Source: Mesaphorura yosii
Lineage: Eukaryota; Arthropoda; Collembola; Poduromorpha; Tullbergiidae
Direction of reading: 5' to 3'
DNA length: 64,000 bases
NCBI GenBank assembly: GCA_009869945.1
Contig: WIXG01000044.1
Span: 266,777 to 330,776 of the forward strand
Position numbers and translations under genes: made by a program. Every line of letters starts with the position of its first letter. The stretch's first letter is position 1. Below are positions 34,301-47,847 of the stretch, in pieces. The notes below the pieces were generated by a model that saw only the letters and a list, made by a program, of their open reading frames with translations, made no database searches and was not told the origin of the DNA.

Positions 34301-37102
34301 AGCTATGTCAGGCCAGGCCAGGCCAGTCCGGCCCGGCTCTCATGCTGTCAAGAGGAGAATCGTGCAGCAGCAGTTTCAACAATGGAAACGGAAAAGTCAG
34401 ACCGGCTGAGTCGCGTATCGCGTTGGCGTGAAAAAAGATCCAGGGTCAGGGTGTACTTGAATTATACGTCTTATTATGCAATAGCACTGCTAATAATATG
34501 ATTATGAAGAGAACACGTTTCTTCGTTTCGTTTCGTGTGCTCATTGCTCGTTTGCTGTCTTGTCTCGTTTCACTTTTACAAGTACAGCTGCACTGCTTTT
34601 ATTATTAGTGCCAGAGCAAGCATGATGGCACGATGAAGGATGATTTTTTGTGGTCCAGCCTCTCGTCTCCAGACTTGTTACCTGTGGCTTGGCTTCGTGA
34701 GGAAACTGGTCCTGGATTCGGGATCCAGCAGCAGCAACAGCAGGGCTCCGTCTTCTGTGTTGCTGTTGTTCCTCTGGTCGATGATCTCTCCGTGTGCCTG
34801 TGCGCTTTCAACAATAAACACAATAACCAGCCACAGATTACCACTATTAATAGGAAGGGTAAAAAATCCTGGGACAAGACGAGGCCAGGCCGACCTAGAC
34901 CATCATAATAATCTTCTCCAGAGCCTATACGCGTACGCGTCCTCACAACTTTCTGCAGCATCACGATGATACGAAATGATTCTGATTTTCTTAATGCATA
35001 ATATATTCAAAGCTGAGGTCTTCCAAGCACGATTTTTTGTCCTGCGCTGCGACTTGACTTCATCCCAAACTCGAGTCGAACTGCTTCCTTGCGCTGCAAC
35101 TGCAACCGGGTTGCTCGCTGTCTCAAGTCGAGTTCTCGTACGCGTGTGTGTTTAAGTTTATTTATGATGATTATTCTCATTTTTCTTCCAGGGGCTCATC
35201 TTAATTTTTTATACGACGAGCTACGCATACGCATTTACACATTTACGCTACGCTACGCCAACGACCGAGATCAAGATTCAGATCGCAGCAGACAAGACGC
35301 AGCCGGGAAAAGCAATAACAAACCAGCCTCACGTGTGTACCATTGCCACTGCCACTTTTTATGGACGGAGATTTATAATTATCGCACGCAAGAAGCAAGA
35401 CGCAGGACGCGAACCGGGACCACTTCGACTATCCTTTGCCTTTCTTGCTTGCAAAAGTCAAGTCAGCCAGGCACGAGACGACGCTGCTCGACTACAAAAA
35501 ATCAGCTGAGCTTCGACTTCCACCTTCGCGTTGGGCAGAACGGATGAGACAACCGAGTCATTAACGAACACGTGTGGATAACTGCAGCTTTTTCTTCTGT
35601 CTTGCTGCTCTCCCTGGGACAAAATCATCCGGTTCATCATTGCCACCTTCATTTGCATCACTTTTTGTGCAAACTGCAAAGTCCAACTCGTCCATCGCAG
35701 TCTGGCTGGAGCCTTGATTTTATCTTGGATCTTTCTTCCTGCAGCAGCTCCAAACGAAAGTCGATTGTCGCTGCTCAGTCTAGTCCAGATTCAACTTTAT
35801 TGCTTTCTTCTTCCCTTCGTCGTAGTTTACAAACCGATCAGATCATCAATCGTAGCCGCAACAAAAGATTTGGACAGAATTACAAATCATTTAAAAGGTG
35901 AGCAATGACAAGTTGAGAAGTTGGGACATGATTCAGCATGCTCGGGTAGAAATGGGACTAAAACGTTTCCCTGACCAAACTTACCCTTGAAAAGGCCATG
36001 GAATTACCAGTTCCATGCCAAAAAGGCACCTACACACTTCAGACAACTTGAGCACGAACTTTATGGTATCTTAACCTCACAAGTACAAGTCTGGCATTAA
36101 AAGACCCATAGACCCAAGTCAAGTCTAACGCTCCAGCCTCCAGCCAGAGTCCCTTTAAGTACCCTAATCCGTATTCTTCTTTTCTTTTTATCTCCTCAGG
36201 GCTGAGGACTTCTCGCTTCTTTCAATTATCAGTATCATCCCCGTACCTTACCTTCGGGTCTTCACTCCTCCAGATTGCATTGTGTCTTGTGCATTGTGTA
36301 TGCTTATGATTATTTTAGTGAAATCCGAAATTATATGTTTCACACTTTAAAACATACTGCCAGGTACGTAATATTTGCTTTATACTGTTGAAACACCAAA
36401 GAGGAACCCAAAATCGAGACTTGGGACTGGGACCGAGGCTAATGTTAACGCTATTGCTATTATTGACTTGGGCAGGTAAACAAAGGGAAAGAGACCCCAA
36501 GCCAATTGTTGCATGCAAGAAGGTAAGGGTGAACGCGAGGAAACCAAAACCTGTTGCTGCTGCTGAAGCTGAAACTGAAGCCACTTCTGCGTCTGCTGCT
36601 GCTGTTGCTTTTGATCTCTGCTTTCCCAACCACTACCAAAATCCAAAAGTATAAAATTTCCAGTGCGTGATGATGCCAGCTTTTAGTCCGCGTTCCACGC
36701 CCGAGCAATACACTTCAGTTCAGTGCACACTTTTCCTGTCAGCCTAATCAGAATCCTGTTACGCGAGCTGAGTTGCGCAGACCTCCGGAAACGTTGATTA
36801 GTTGCGTGGCATGTTGTGTAATTAAGCAAGAGCAACTTACACTTTTAAAGACTCCAACTTCCTGTGTGCCTATCGTGTGGAACTTTAAAACGAACCTTGC
36901 AAAAACACAAAGTGCTGCAAAAAGTGTGTACATTTCCTTTCGTGACTGCTATTCCGGCTTGAGTCCTGCAAAACAGTGAATGAGCGAATCCAATTGTTGG
37001 GAAACCAGTGTACCAGGCGAAAGTTATGAACTAAGCAAGCGAGCTGCACTGAGATTGATTTAGGCAAGCAATTATTCAGCAGAGGCCACATTCACATTTT
37101 CC
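28351..37102. other. Intergenic region between the two TRAF4-like genes
   Basis: The 3'UTR of the first gene ends near AATAAA at 28556-28561. The rest is non-coding, with simple words and scattered short open frames on both strands. One 63-base interval (32945-33007) has good splice borders and open frames but no partner exon. CGTACGCG words lie at 30108, 34930 and 35137. I see no other gene. Confidence 0.55.
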
Positions 37103-40100
37103 ATGATGCCTTTAAGTCTCAGCTACAATATTAAGAGGTAAAATGTTCAGTTTTGAATCTCGATAAAATTAGACTGTAATTAAGTCTTGACTGAAAACCC
37201 CTTCAAAACTAATCCGGCAAGATCTTTTTGTTTGGTTCTAGCAGGGACGGCGGTGGGAGCACCACGACCGGATCCAGTGGCCAGCAGTCTCCGAGCTATT
37301 CTCAGGTAAGCACCTCTAATTCAAGCTTCTACGAACTTGAACTGAACTTTTGCTTTGAATAATTAGTTCATCGTAATACGATGCAGATTGCAGCCATTTA
37401 TTTAATTCCGAGCACTATGAAATATGCTACACGGGAAAGAATAGGTGATTTTCTGCTTCGAACAGTGTTTAATGCAGTCAAGGGGTTGATAATTTCACGG
37501 ATGTTATTGTTATTGTGTCACGAGATCATCTCACACTCTAATCCCTTGATACTGTAATAGTTATGGCATGGCATAACGTTATGGCTTTGCTTTGGCCAAG
37601 TCAAGTCGCCAGATTAACTAGTCAAACTGATCAAAGTAGTTGTGAGTTCTCGCATCTTGTAATTCAATGCAAGATTTAACCCAGTAATACTTTTAAACTA
37701 TAAATCTTCTGTTCAGATATCATGTACACAGGTCGGGCCGACAGGCAGACAGGCATGCGATGCACTTTTGTTATGAAACCTAAAACCATGCAGGCGAGTG
37801 AGTCGGACACATTACATTCTTAATGTCATTTCGTGACAAGTTAGTTACTGTCTTACTGAAACTGAACGGGCAGGCACGGCACAAGTTCGAATGCAGTGCA
37901 GTACAGGTTTCCTAGCCTCAGACATGGATATGATAGCATAACATAACAACATGATTTCATACGTGATTTGATTTGATAACATTATTAACTACATCATCAT
38001 CATTAAGAGAGACAGCAAAGATACAGACGCAAAATGCTGAATGCTGGCTGACTGTTTTGTCTTTCCATATTGTTATGCTGCGGCTGTGCTTTAATGATGA
38101 CTCTTCGTTCTGGTATTTTCTCCCCACGAAGGCAGGCAACGCATAGGCAGTGACATGAACCATGCACAGCACGCATGCATGCAATCTCATATTTATAAAT
38201 TCAGAATTTGCCCATTTTGGGGCTTCTACGTGCATTATTTATAGGCACACCATGTAATTATGTACTTACACAGCTATTTGGCAGGAATTCTAGCATTCAA
38301 GTTCAGAACAGTGTTAAAGACGCAATACGCATGAAATCAGAATCGCTGTACTTATGAGACAATTGTCTCTGAGGCATTTGGTGGGGCCGCGCCGTACTTC
38401 TTATCGGAAGTTTTTGTTTTTCTGTACGAAAAAGTGCAGGCAGATTTAATGCATCAGATTACTCAACCACTATTTTTCATAATTCTCAGAATTCCATTCG
38501 CCATTCCACTTCCACTCCTTTCGTGTTACTCCATTACCATCGCCATTATCATTACTTGCTTCAATTGACTTCTTCCTTTGTCTCCCATAATGTATAAATA
38601 CACGTTAGCATTCTCTCATGTGCATGTGCCTGCGTTTGCATTCCGTCTGTGTTTGAACTGAACAGAGCAGTAGAGTTAATTATCGCGATGAGATCATAAA
38701 CGATGAATCCTGGTTCGTGTTCAGGCGGTTCAAGTTCAGGTACTTGCACCTGAATACGAAATTGAGGCTGCGAGGACCCTGAACCCTTTCGGCCTGTGGC
38801 CTATCATATTTTGCAATCCCCATCGCACATTATACTTTGTAATAATTGCGTGGTTGTGGTCCCAACAAAAGTCCGCGCGTATCTGCCAATTGTTTATCGG
38901 ACTTCGCTTTCTTCACTTTTTACGGCAGAGAGAAGCCAAACGCTGATAACTGGAAGTGTGTTTAACCTAAGACGACTAAAAAACCTCACTCCAGTCACCG
39001 TTTAGCTTAAGCTTCACTGACTATGAAACTTGATACGCGCTGCTGCTTTAATCTTCTGATCTAGATTCTGAAGTTAACTTCGTCTTCAGTATAAATTTAA
39101 ATACGATATGAACGTTAACATGAATTTGAGCGGGCCTTCTTATTTCATTATAAAACCCTGTCTTGTATGCATCCTTTCCTTTGTTACACTTTCCAGACCA
39201 GGCCAGAGTGGTAGTGGCAGTGGCAGAAAGGAAATGGAACAACAAAAAGTGATGTGCATTAGAACAATAATATTTATGAACTCATTACAAGCAGGAGCAC
39301 AGTCACAACATGTGTACATGTGTCCACGTACCATAATAATTACAATAATGTCTGTCTGTCCGGGCTGTCACGTCACGGACGATTCCTTTTCATATTTTCA
39401 CTTTCCAGCCGTGATCCTGCTGCCACTGCTGCTACCAGCCGGTAATTTACGACAGCACAATTACAAGAACATTTTTTATAAAATGTTTCGGAAATGCATA
39501 CCAAACGACAAGCGAACCGTAGAACCGTCCAAGTAATGCATGCAACTGTCTTCGTCTCGTTTTCGCTTCGTGCTTGCATACTTTCATTTTTTACGCCACG
39601 CCACACCGTGCCCTTGTCGTAATTTACTTGTCAAATTGTAGTCTTCTTAATTCCAAACAGTTTTACAATAATCTTATCGCCGCACAAAGGCAATTAGAAT
39701 CTATGTGTATCGCGTATCGCGTCCGTTCAAATTAAGCCTCTTTTGAGCGCGCATTTGCGTTAATTGCAATAAATTGCACTGCTTCTGCGACTTCTGCCTA
39801 CCCGCATCACGCTCAGCCGGTCGTACATGTTGCAGGGATTTTTTGCTCCTCTTGTAAATAATTATGCAAAATATACACCAACAGAGCCAGGACTTGTAAT
39901 TGCAATAAAATATTTATACAAATTCATTTATTACATTGCACTATTACACAGGAGCAGGCTGGCCAGAGCAGTGCCGGCATTATTTAACTGCTTTCCCTTT
40001 CCTTTTTGTCTGCGTTTGCGAGCTGCCAGAACGCAAGAAAGCAAGCAGGGAATTGCAATTGCAGTGCTTAAAAAGGAAATGATTATATTTGATCTTGTTC

Positions 40101-43100
40101 TTGTTTTGTTCAACCGAGTCGAGTCGAGTCTGCTTTTTCTCACAGTACAGGAACAATAAACAATACAAACTATTTTAATTTCCGAATATAAATCAACGCA
40201 AATACCAAACAAAGTGTTCTGCCTTGGCGTTATCTTGTTTTCTGTTTGACTTGCAAACCAGCGGACTTGGGCCAGCGCCGTTTGTGTCATCGATATAAAA
40301 TAAATCATTGCCTTGGATGCGGTTCGTAGTTGGCTTGTCACTTGTAATTAAAGTCAAGTCAAGCCAGGGAAATAATTGTTAGGGTTGAGGCTTGGCTTGG
40401 CTTGTTGTCGGATCCGTTTGTGATTTCCAATTAGTCAAATATTAGTGCACTTGTCCTGCAACCATGCAACAATGTTATACAAGAATTGTTTATGGTTTCT
40501 CGCCATAAATGCAAGACGCGACGCGAAGACGCTCTCACATAGCATAAATGTTTACAACAGAGCAAGACTATAAAAATTTAATGTTCCATTTGGTACAAAT
40601 CATCGCTGCATGGTTCCGCAGCAGCAGTATACGACCACGACTCGTTTATAATATTCACTGGCGCTGACCATGTCTTACACATGTCCTTTGCTTTTCCCTT
40701 GCAGAGTACGAATGATTCATCCGAGGAGGCTATAATGAGCTCGATTGTTTACTGCATCCATCACAAAGATGGCTGCAACTGGTCTGATGAACTCCGAAAG
40801 CTCAAAGGTCACCTGAATACATGCCGGTACGACGCGGTGGCGTGTCCAAGCCAGTGTGGTGCTATGATCCCACGACTGCTCCTCGAAGACCATCTACGAT
40901 TCACATGCAATCTGCGGAGAACGACATGCCAGTTCTGCAGTAAAATATTTACGGCGGAAGAACTTGATGTAAGTGCAAAATTCATTTTAGGGCTCTGATT
41001 TAACTACACTGCTTACAGAAGCCAGATTGCTAATTTGCAATGCTTTGACGCTTTCGCAAACAGAACCATCATGGAAGCTGCGGTTGGGAGCCGATTTACT
41101 GCGAAAACAAATGCGGTTCAAAAACTCAGCGTAAGAACATGTCAAATCACCTTTCCTCAGAATGCGGAAAAAGGCTCGTACCGTGTGAAAGTTGCAAGCG
41201 TGAATTTATGGCCGACACTCTGAGCACTCATCAGGTGAAATGTGGCCGCGTTCCAGTTCCGTGCCCCAACCAGTGCGGGGTGCTCCAGATTCCCAGGGAA
41301 GAACTGGACTCTCACATGAAGGACAAGTGCACAGAAATCCTGACTTCTTGCATTTTCAAAGATGCTGGATGCAAGTTCAAAGTAAGTTATTAACTGTTTA
41401 CATATTTGGCAAACGTGAGAAAACGAACGTGGGCCATAAAAATGCATTGTAACGACAATTCCAGTCGGTGAACTGCATCGGCTTAATTTGAGATGCAGTT
41501 TGCCGCCTTGCATGTCATGGCAATCAAGCAATCTGGAATTTCAAGTTGGTTTCGACTCGTCTCGCCAGCGCTTGCATTTGCTCTGATTGCCATCAGTGCA
41601 TGCATGGACAGACGGCAGACAGGCCTGGCAGTGTGCAGTAGTTGAACAATCTCTGACTCCATTGTTAATTTTTTGCAGGGCCAAAAACGTTGTTTGGAGA
41701 CACACCTAAACGACAACTGTCGTCAGCATTTATCGCTTATTTGTGGTATTGTGACGAAACAACAGCAACAGATTTCGTGTCTCCGGAATGCACTCGCCAA
41801 ACTCTCGTTGAATCATACAGGTTAGAAAAACACCGCACGCAGCGCTCATACCTACTTTTTGCTTGCATACGCGTACACACGTTAACATGTAATTTGTGAA
41901 GAATATTCACACGATTTGATTTACAATGGTGCAGGAATTTCCTTTAGCGATGCGTTTTTTAATTCCAAACAATTGCATCGTAATAAGAGCCGAACTCCAA
42001 GCCGAGCCATTCCAGAATTTTTCACAAAAAAAATATTATTTCCAAAAAGAGCCTTAAATGTCGTTCATTTCCAAATTTTATTACCCTGTTCTTGTTCGCA
42101 TTCAATTGTATGCAATTTTCGCGTAGGACGAACAAGAATTTTTTGTACGTGTTCCAGAACAACAATGAGAATAATGAATGATTCAATTGAATCTCAGCCT
42201 TCAGTCAGGCTGGCATTCGCCATTCGTGCTCGGTGTTCGCATTGCTTTCACGCTGCGTGTGTTGACATTTTTTGGTCGTGGACAACCGCGTCGGTCGCGT
42301 CGCGTCTCTTCTATTTTATGCTTATGTCCTGTTAAATGTGTACGGCTCAAATTGGACGATAATGCAAGAATGCAGAATGCAGCGAATTGCAAAAGGGCAA
42401 AATATTTTTATTGCCTTCTCAATACATACTTTGCTTGGCTTGTTTGTTGCAGGGACTTTGATTTGGAAGATAAATGATTTTGCTGCCAAGATGCGAGACG
42501 CGAAATCCAAAGATGGTGTGGAGCTTATCAGCCCTCCATTCTACACTAGTCAATACGGGTACAAACTCCAGGTGAGTTCTCACTCGCTTCACGTACTTTA
42601 TGTTTTACACTTCGTAGTGAGATAAAGCACAAAGCACATTACTCATCGTCTTCGTCCCTCGCCTTCCTTTAATTAATTCAATGTCAAAGTTAATTATATG
42701 ACTGCAGATAACCTCACCCATCATCAACACAGCCCAAGTTTAGTAATAATACATCGTCGATGCACCCACCGCCCGAAAGGGTGAAATAGATTAGGATAAT
42801 AATAATTATTACATAATCATGTTAACACCATTTCACTCACGTATCACGTTGCAATTGCAATGCAATCCAGCTGCAAAAATTCCAGTTTTAACAACACCAT
42901 TGTACTTTTTGTATTCTTTTATAGGCTTCTGTGTTTCTCAACGGCAACGGAGTGGGAGAAGGCTCTCAAGTGTCCGTGTACATTAAAATCCTGCCAGGTA
43001 AAATACAACTGAATTTATTTTCCAACAATTGTAAAGGAATGAATGTGTTAACAAATTAATCTAATTAAGCAAATGGCTTAGCTCCTAGCATTTTGAAAAT

Positions 43101-44854
43101 TGGTGTGATATTAGGAAACGCAGGTACATCGGATTTGCCTAAAATATTGAATCTTTTGCGGCTGCACTTCAGGATTGCGTAACATATAACATCCACGAAA
43201 TCATCAGTCCAAGACTCAAAAATGAGTTCCTCGTTGATGAGTGTAAATGGCTGGTATCTGGGTTCTCCTTTGAACTTCAGGCCACTCTGTTGCATGAAAT
43301 AAAACGCCAAGATAGTAGCTGCTTCTGCCGTGGGATTTGTACCTTGATCTTTAGTCAGATGACGCATCGCAACTTCTTCGAAGACTGCTGTAGGATTCTG
43401 CAATCTGAATTTACCCAAAGCACCACTATCTCCGTTTGACAAATGAGATCTTGAAGAAACTCTACCAGTACCACCAGTATCTTCTTGATTTTTCCCAACG
43501 TACACATACAGTTTTCCACTGACGAAAGTTTTCATCACGTAAATGCGACAGACTTTCAGATTTCTCTTTGACAAAAGTTTGGGATCCTTAATTTTCTTGA
43601 ACTGATCGGCTGATTTCTTTGTTCTCGTAACGTAAGCATCTTCAAGAAGTACAGTCATATTATTAGCGAGAAACATCTCTGTCATAAATTCGTGGCCTAC
43701 CTCAAGAACCTTTTTGCCCTTCAATTTCTTCTTTGGCGAGCCATCCAAATCTGAGTCCAATTTGTCCAATGCAGGCTTCTCGGCTTTTCGTTTGTCCATG
43801 TTGTTACTGATTCCACTTTGAGTTGCAAATAATTTAGTTTTAATTATTGTTAATCACTAGTTGACTGCAACCTAAACAGTATGTTTATGTTTATAACAAG
43901 TGACAATTGAAAGTGAAAGTGTGAGAATTGAGTGAGCTCTATATATGTATATTATTATGGGATTTTTATGTTGAATGCTGGAAGAGAACTGTGAATTCAC
44001 TTGATGTGTGTGTGACAATTACGCCACTTCACTTTATTAAAAAAAGTGAAATTGACCGAACTTTTTGGTATGTGATTATAGGAGAGTACGATCCAATTCT
44101 TAAATGGCCTTTCTCGCATCCAGTCTCGTTCACGCTGTACGACCAGAATCCTACAGCAGAAAAGGTAAGATTGTGATTGCTGTATTGCAGTTATGATGCG
44201 ATGCGGTATTGCGAAAGAGAAATTGAAATGCGATCTTCTTGTGCGCATGCTGATTTTGATTCCTTCCACAGACGATAAACATCGTGGAGAGTTTTGTTCC
44301 CGACCCGAGCTGGAAGAATTTTCAAAGGTATGATTTATTTTTTCAAAAATCATTTCATAATAAGAAACAGCGGCAAGAGGTAAAATTAAGAAGACATAGG
44401 AAATAACGCTAAGTAGCTTAAGTACTAAGCATTTAAGTTAAGATTAAAGAACTCGGTTCACTCTTCAACTTCTTACTTAGCTGTTTGTTTACTGAATGAA
44501 GGAGAAAAAGATGAATGATTGACTGCATAATTATTCGACTTGAAATCATTATGTTGTAAAATCTTTTAAGACAAAACTACGGGTAGTAGATTTTTACACT
44601 GAGTGAGCATATTTGGCACTACATGGTGATTTTTAAGACCTTATACTTTAAAACCTTGTAAGTTTATTTTATTTTCTATTTTATTTTATAGACCGAGCCG
44701 TGAACCTGATACGCTTGGATTTGGATTTCCAAGATTTGTATCGCACGAGACCCTCACGAAGCGGAATTACATTCGCGATGACATCATGTTTCTGCGCATC
44801 AAAGTTGATCCGACTAAAACCGCAGCGACTTTGCCGGCGTCCGCGTCCACGTGA
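37103..44854 (+). CDS. Traf4: TRAF4-like adaptor, conserved paralogue
   Basis: Exons: 37103-37137, 37245-37305, 40705-40968, 41064-41381, 41679-41820, 42453-42571, 42925-42997, 44082-44164, 44272-44327, 44692-44854 (437 residues, all phases consistent). The start MMPLSLSYNIKR matches the start of the upstream paralogue. There is no RING. A row of TRAF zinc fingers spans about residues 40-230 (YCIHHKDGC, CPSQCG, CQFC, CENKCG, CESC, CPNQCG, CKF). A QQQQ-containing coiled segment follows, then a MATH domain from about 275 (LIWKINDF, FLNGNGVGEG, WPFSHPVSFTLYDQN, GFGFPRFVSH). TRAF4 works in JNK signalling and cell polarity in flies. Exons 5 and 6 have exactly the same lengths as in the paralogue (142 and 119). 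Two introns, after PG in ILPG and after FQ, are absent from the paralogue. Intron 42998-44081 contains another gene on the minus strand. Intron 2 (37306-40704) is 3.4 kb. Confidence 0.92.
37306..40704 (+). other. Large intron 2 of the conserved TRAF4-like gene
   Basis: A 3.4-kb intron between the Ser/Gly-rich leader exon and the first zinc-finger exon. It has no supported nested gene. A short open frame at 39108-39536 has no domain and is likely chance. Confidence 0.6.
43014..43019 (-). promoter_or_regulatory. Polyadenylation signal of the nested intronless gene
   Basis: TTTATT (AATAAA on the minus strand), 46-51 bases beyond the stop codon of the nested gene. This supports an independent transcript. 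Confidence 0.5.
43065..43799 (-). CDS. Intronless gene of unknown family nested in a TRAF4-like intron
   Basis: A single open frame of 244 residues, entirely inside intron 42998-44081 of the conserved TRAF4-like gene and on the opposite strand. The start has a basic, Asp-rich segment with KKKLKGKK, a likely nuclear signal. The middle (about residues 85-165) alternates beta-like stretches (VCRIYVMKTF, KLYVYVGK), then GGTGRVSS, GALGKFRL and AVFEEVAMRHLTKDQGTN. That order is faintly like a WGR domain (Y-x-hydrophobic, GRVG, G-x-hydrophobic, A-x2-F, KTGN) but lacks the Trp-Gly-Arg triplet. The C-terminal 70 residues are alpha-like (DDFVDVICYAILKCSRK). It has its own AATAAA on the minus strand (43014-43019). 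The lack of introns suggests a retrocopy or a lineage-specific gene. Function is not known. Confidence 0.7.
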   Translation of the reverse strand: MDKRKAEKPALDKLDSDLDGSPKKKLKGKKVLEVGHEFMTEMFLANNMTVLLEDAYVTRTKKSADQFKKIKDPKLLSKRNLKVCRIYVMKTFVSGKLYVYVGKNQEDTGGTGRVSSRSHLSNGDSGALGKFRLQNPTAVFEEVAMRHLTKDQGTNPTAEAATILAFYFMQQSGLKFKGEPRYQPFTLINEELIFESWTDDFVDVICYAILKCSRKRFNILGKSDVPAFPNITPIFKMLGAKPFA

Positions 44855-47847
44855 GAGCAGCTCGACGGCGTGGCGAGCGAGTATCGAGTTTATTGTCTTA
44901 CGTATTACAATATTCTCGTATTTAAATGTACAATATTTTCATGTGGTCCTCTAATTTTGTCATGCCATGCATGCCTTTCAAATGTGACCATTCCAGCTCG
45001 TGAACTTTCATTTCTCATAGGACGCATAATTTCATTATCACGAAGCATTCAACGGTTTTGGGTTTCTTGTCGCCAGAATTGTACAAAATTGGACGTATTT
45101 GGATAGTGCGTAGTTTCTAGTTACTGATAACATAGAATAGTCAGACACCAAATCAAACGATTAAAAAATTCTGCCGAGTTTTAATTTTAATTAAGTTTGT
45201 ACTGCCAGTTCGCCAACGCCTATTGCAATTCTCCGATTCTAGGATTTGGGTTCTTATATTCTTAACTATATTTTGAGTTACTGCCATTACGTTAAACGGT
45301 ATTACGTTCATTATGTTGATATTTTTATATATAGTCTAGTTAAAAGTTAAGTTGATTAAATGTTGAGACCTTTGAATCTTTGACGTTGTGCTTTCATGTC
45401 TGTCCACACTGTCTGTTAATTTGATACAATGAATCTGTGCAAAAATTGAATGCTTTCTGCAATTTCTGAAATTGACAAAAAACAAATCACAAAACACCGT
45501 TGAGATCTTTTTGAAATCCGTCCTCTTCAAGAGAGTAAAAACAAAGTTTGCGGCAGAATGCTTCTATGCTGTTGTTGACTGCATACTTTCAGTGTCGGTG
45601 CTAATCTCGGATAATTAAATGTCAGGCAGGTGAGAATACTTTTCCTACACGCAGGCAGGCAGGACCAGTCGCATGATAAAGCGAAGGCGCAGTAAGAATG
45701 AAAGGAAATCATCTGCTCAATAAATTCCTCAAGTTTATTCAGGCGGCGAGCGCCTTTGCCTTTATCTCGTGCCAGTCGCCAGTGCAGTGCCTCACTCGCA
45801 ATGCGCCGCTGCGTTGTCAGGAAATGATCTTGAAGCAATAATAAACAAATACTCAGCCCATATGAATAATGTTACGCTACTGCTGCTGCTGCTGCACTGT
45901 GTGCCTTGTTTGTTAAATGGACGGACGGGTCGAGACGAGGAACAATAAGCAGAACCTCCACGCTCGTTTCACGCGTACGCCTACAAGAAACAGGAATGGA
46001 AACAGATCATGCCATGGCATGGCCCTTATTGCATTAACAGTAACATTAACATTAACAATAGCTCAGCTGCTCACTGCTGAGTTGCTTCGCTCCTCGTCGT
46101 CATGCTGCTGTCGGTTTTAAAGGGCTCGAGCTCCGTCCGTCCGTCCAGCAAAGCAGGATAGGCAATAATTCATTCTCATTGCACATCTGCACCGAATTCC
46201 TTTCTTTTCTCTTTGTGAAGCACGCGTACGCGACCACGACCACGGGACGGCCGACAGAGTCCTTGGAAGAAAGAAAGAGAGGAGGTCGATCCTGATCTGC
46301 CCTGATCCTGCCCTGCGCTGCGCACACTTCACGCAATCTTTGTATGGATTTGGATACGGTAATAATTATGATGACCATGATAATAGTGCTCTTGGTGCCC
46401 TTGCCCGGTGTGGTGGTGGTAATGCCTGTTAAATTCATTAAAAGCGGCACGCACCGGGAGGATTAGGATAAGAATGATGTCTTCCTTTCTCTTGCTCTGC
46501 TCCGCAACAATTCATTTGTGAAGGTATTAATTCTTCTACTTCTTCTGCTCCTGCTGTCGTGCTATTATCATCTTTGAACATGGTGTAGGGCGCAGAAGCT
46601 GCAGCTTGCGTCCGTCCACGTTGATTGCGCAATACGAATGCGATCTGGTACTTAAAGAGAACAAAGGTGCCAATGCCAGCACGTCAGCGGCTGGATGCCA
46701 GAGTTCAAGCTGCTACTTGATAATGATGGGATGCCTATTCGAGCAGCAGCTGGCATGCCTTATTGAGCCAGATTGATGATATGATGTAATGATACAACTT
46801 GGCTCGTGACTTGAATCAAGCAGGCGAAGGCACGAGCCTGGCACCGACACGGCTACATTTAACTTGAAGACTTCGAACGGGAACCAGACTTTTTAGATTC
46901 TCCGTCTGGATTACTTAATTATTTATCATTGGCTTTTCTCAGCCACTGCGCTATTCACTAACTTTTTGTTTCAACATTTCGTTGCTTAGACTGAATCAGC
47001 ATCAGGAAACTGAACAGAAGTAGAACGAGTTGCAGCCAAGAAACAAGCCGTGAGACATCTGTGTTGACACCATTTACTTTTTCAAATGATTGTAAAAATT
47101 AAAATTAAAATTAAAGGTACAAAAGTTGTGACTTTCTTTTAACTTCAATATACAAGGCTTTGGCTTAATACGCAAGCTCCTCAGCTTTTTCAGCATCATC
47201 GACCAGTTAAAGGTTAAGTAAATTGACCTCGAATGTTACGATTAAATCCTTCCCGTTCAGTGCTGTACTTTTAATTTTTAAACACCCGTGCGCACGCGGC
47301 GATGTGGCTGGGCGGCCTACCGCGACCAAAATTCGACCGGAGTTAAGAACCTTTACACGATCTCACGCTTCATGATTTCAGAAAGAGAACGATACGATAG
47401 CCGAGAGATGGGTGAAAGACCAAGAACAACTTGTCTCTTGTGCAATACGCAATACGCACGCGCAAAATTCCATAAAAGGCGAAATGCATCTTCAATTCAT
47501 CATAATCAGTTCCACCAAAACCGTTAGCCCATGTCCAGCTGGCTTCTACGCTTCTTTCTTGTTTACTCTTCAGTGACCACTCATCCGGTCTCGAGGCTGT
47601 TATGCAGTGCTTCAAACACAGCTCTAGAATTGCATTAAGTTTCTTCATTTATTTGCAGCAAAAATTCATCTCGAATATGAAAGAGTAATATGCTAGTTCA
47701 TTTGTAACTAATTGCATGCACTAAACTTGAAACCTTAACAATATTGTACATTGAGCCCATTGACACCACTACAAGCAAATAGCGCTAGATTTTTACAACT
47801 TTGTACAGATTGCATATTGCAAAAGTCCTTCATCGTCGTCTCATTGT
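44855..47847. other. Intergenic region
   Basis: Holds the 3'UTRs of the TRAF4-like gene (+) and of the His-rich membrane protein gene (-), plus non-coding DNA. The minus-strand poly(A) signal is at 47648-47653. CGCGTACG words occur at 45972 and 46223. No further gene is supported. Confidence 0.55.
47648..47653 (-). promoter_or_regulatory. Polyadenylation signal of the His/Trp-Gly-rich gene
   Basis: TTTATT (AATAAA on the minus strand), about 195 bases after the stop codon at 47848-47850. Confidence 0.45.

Noticed and set aside
41064-41223. Apparent frameshift in the zinc-finger exon of the conserved TRAF4 copy
   Set aside because: A recount of the five-A run near 41121 shows the frame CGSKTQRKNM is intact; no base is missing.
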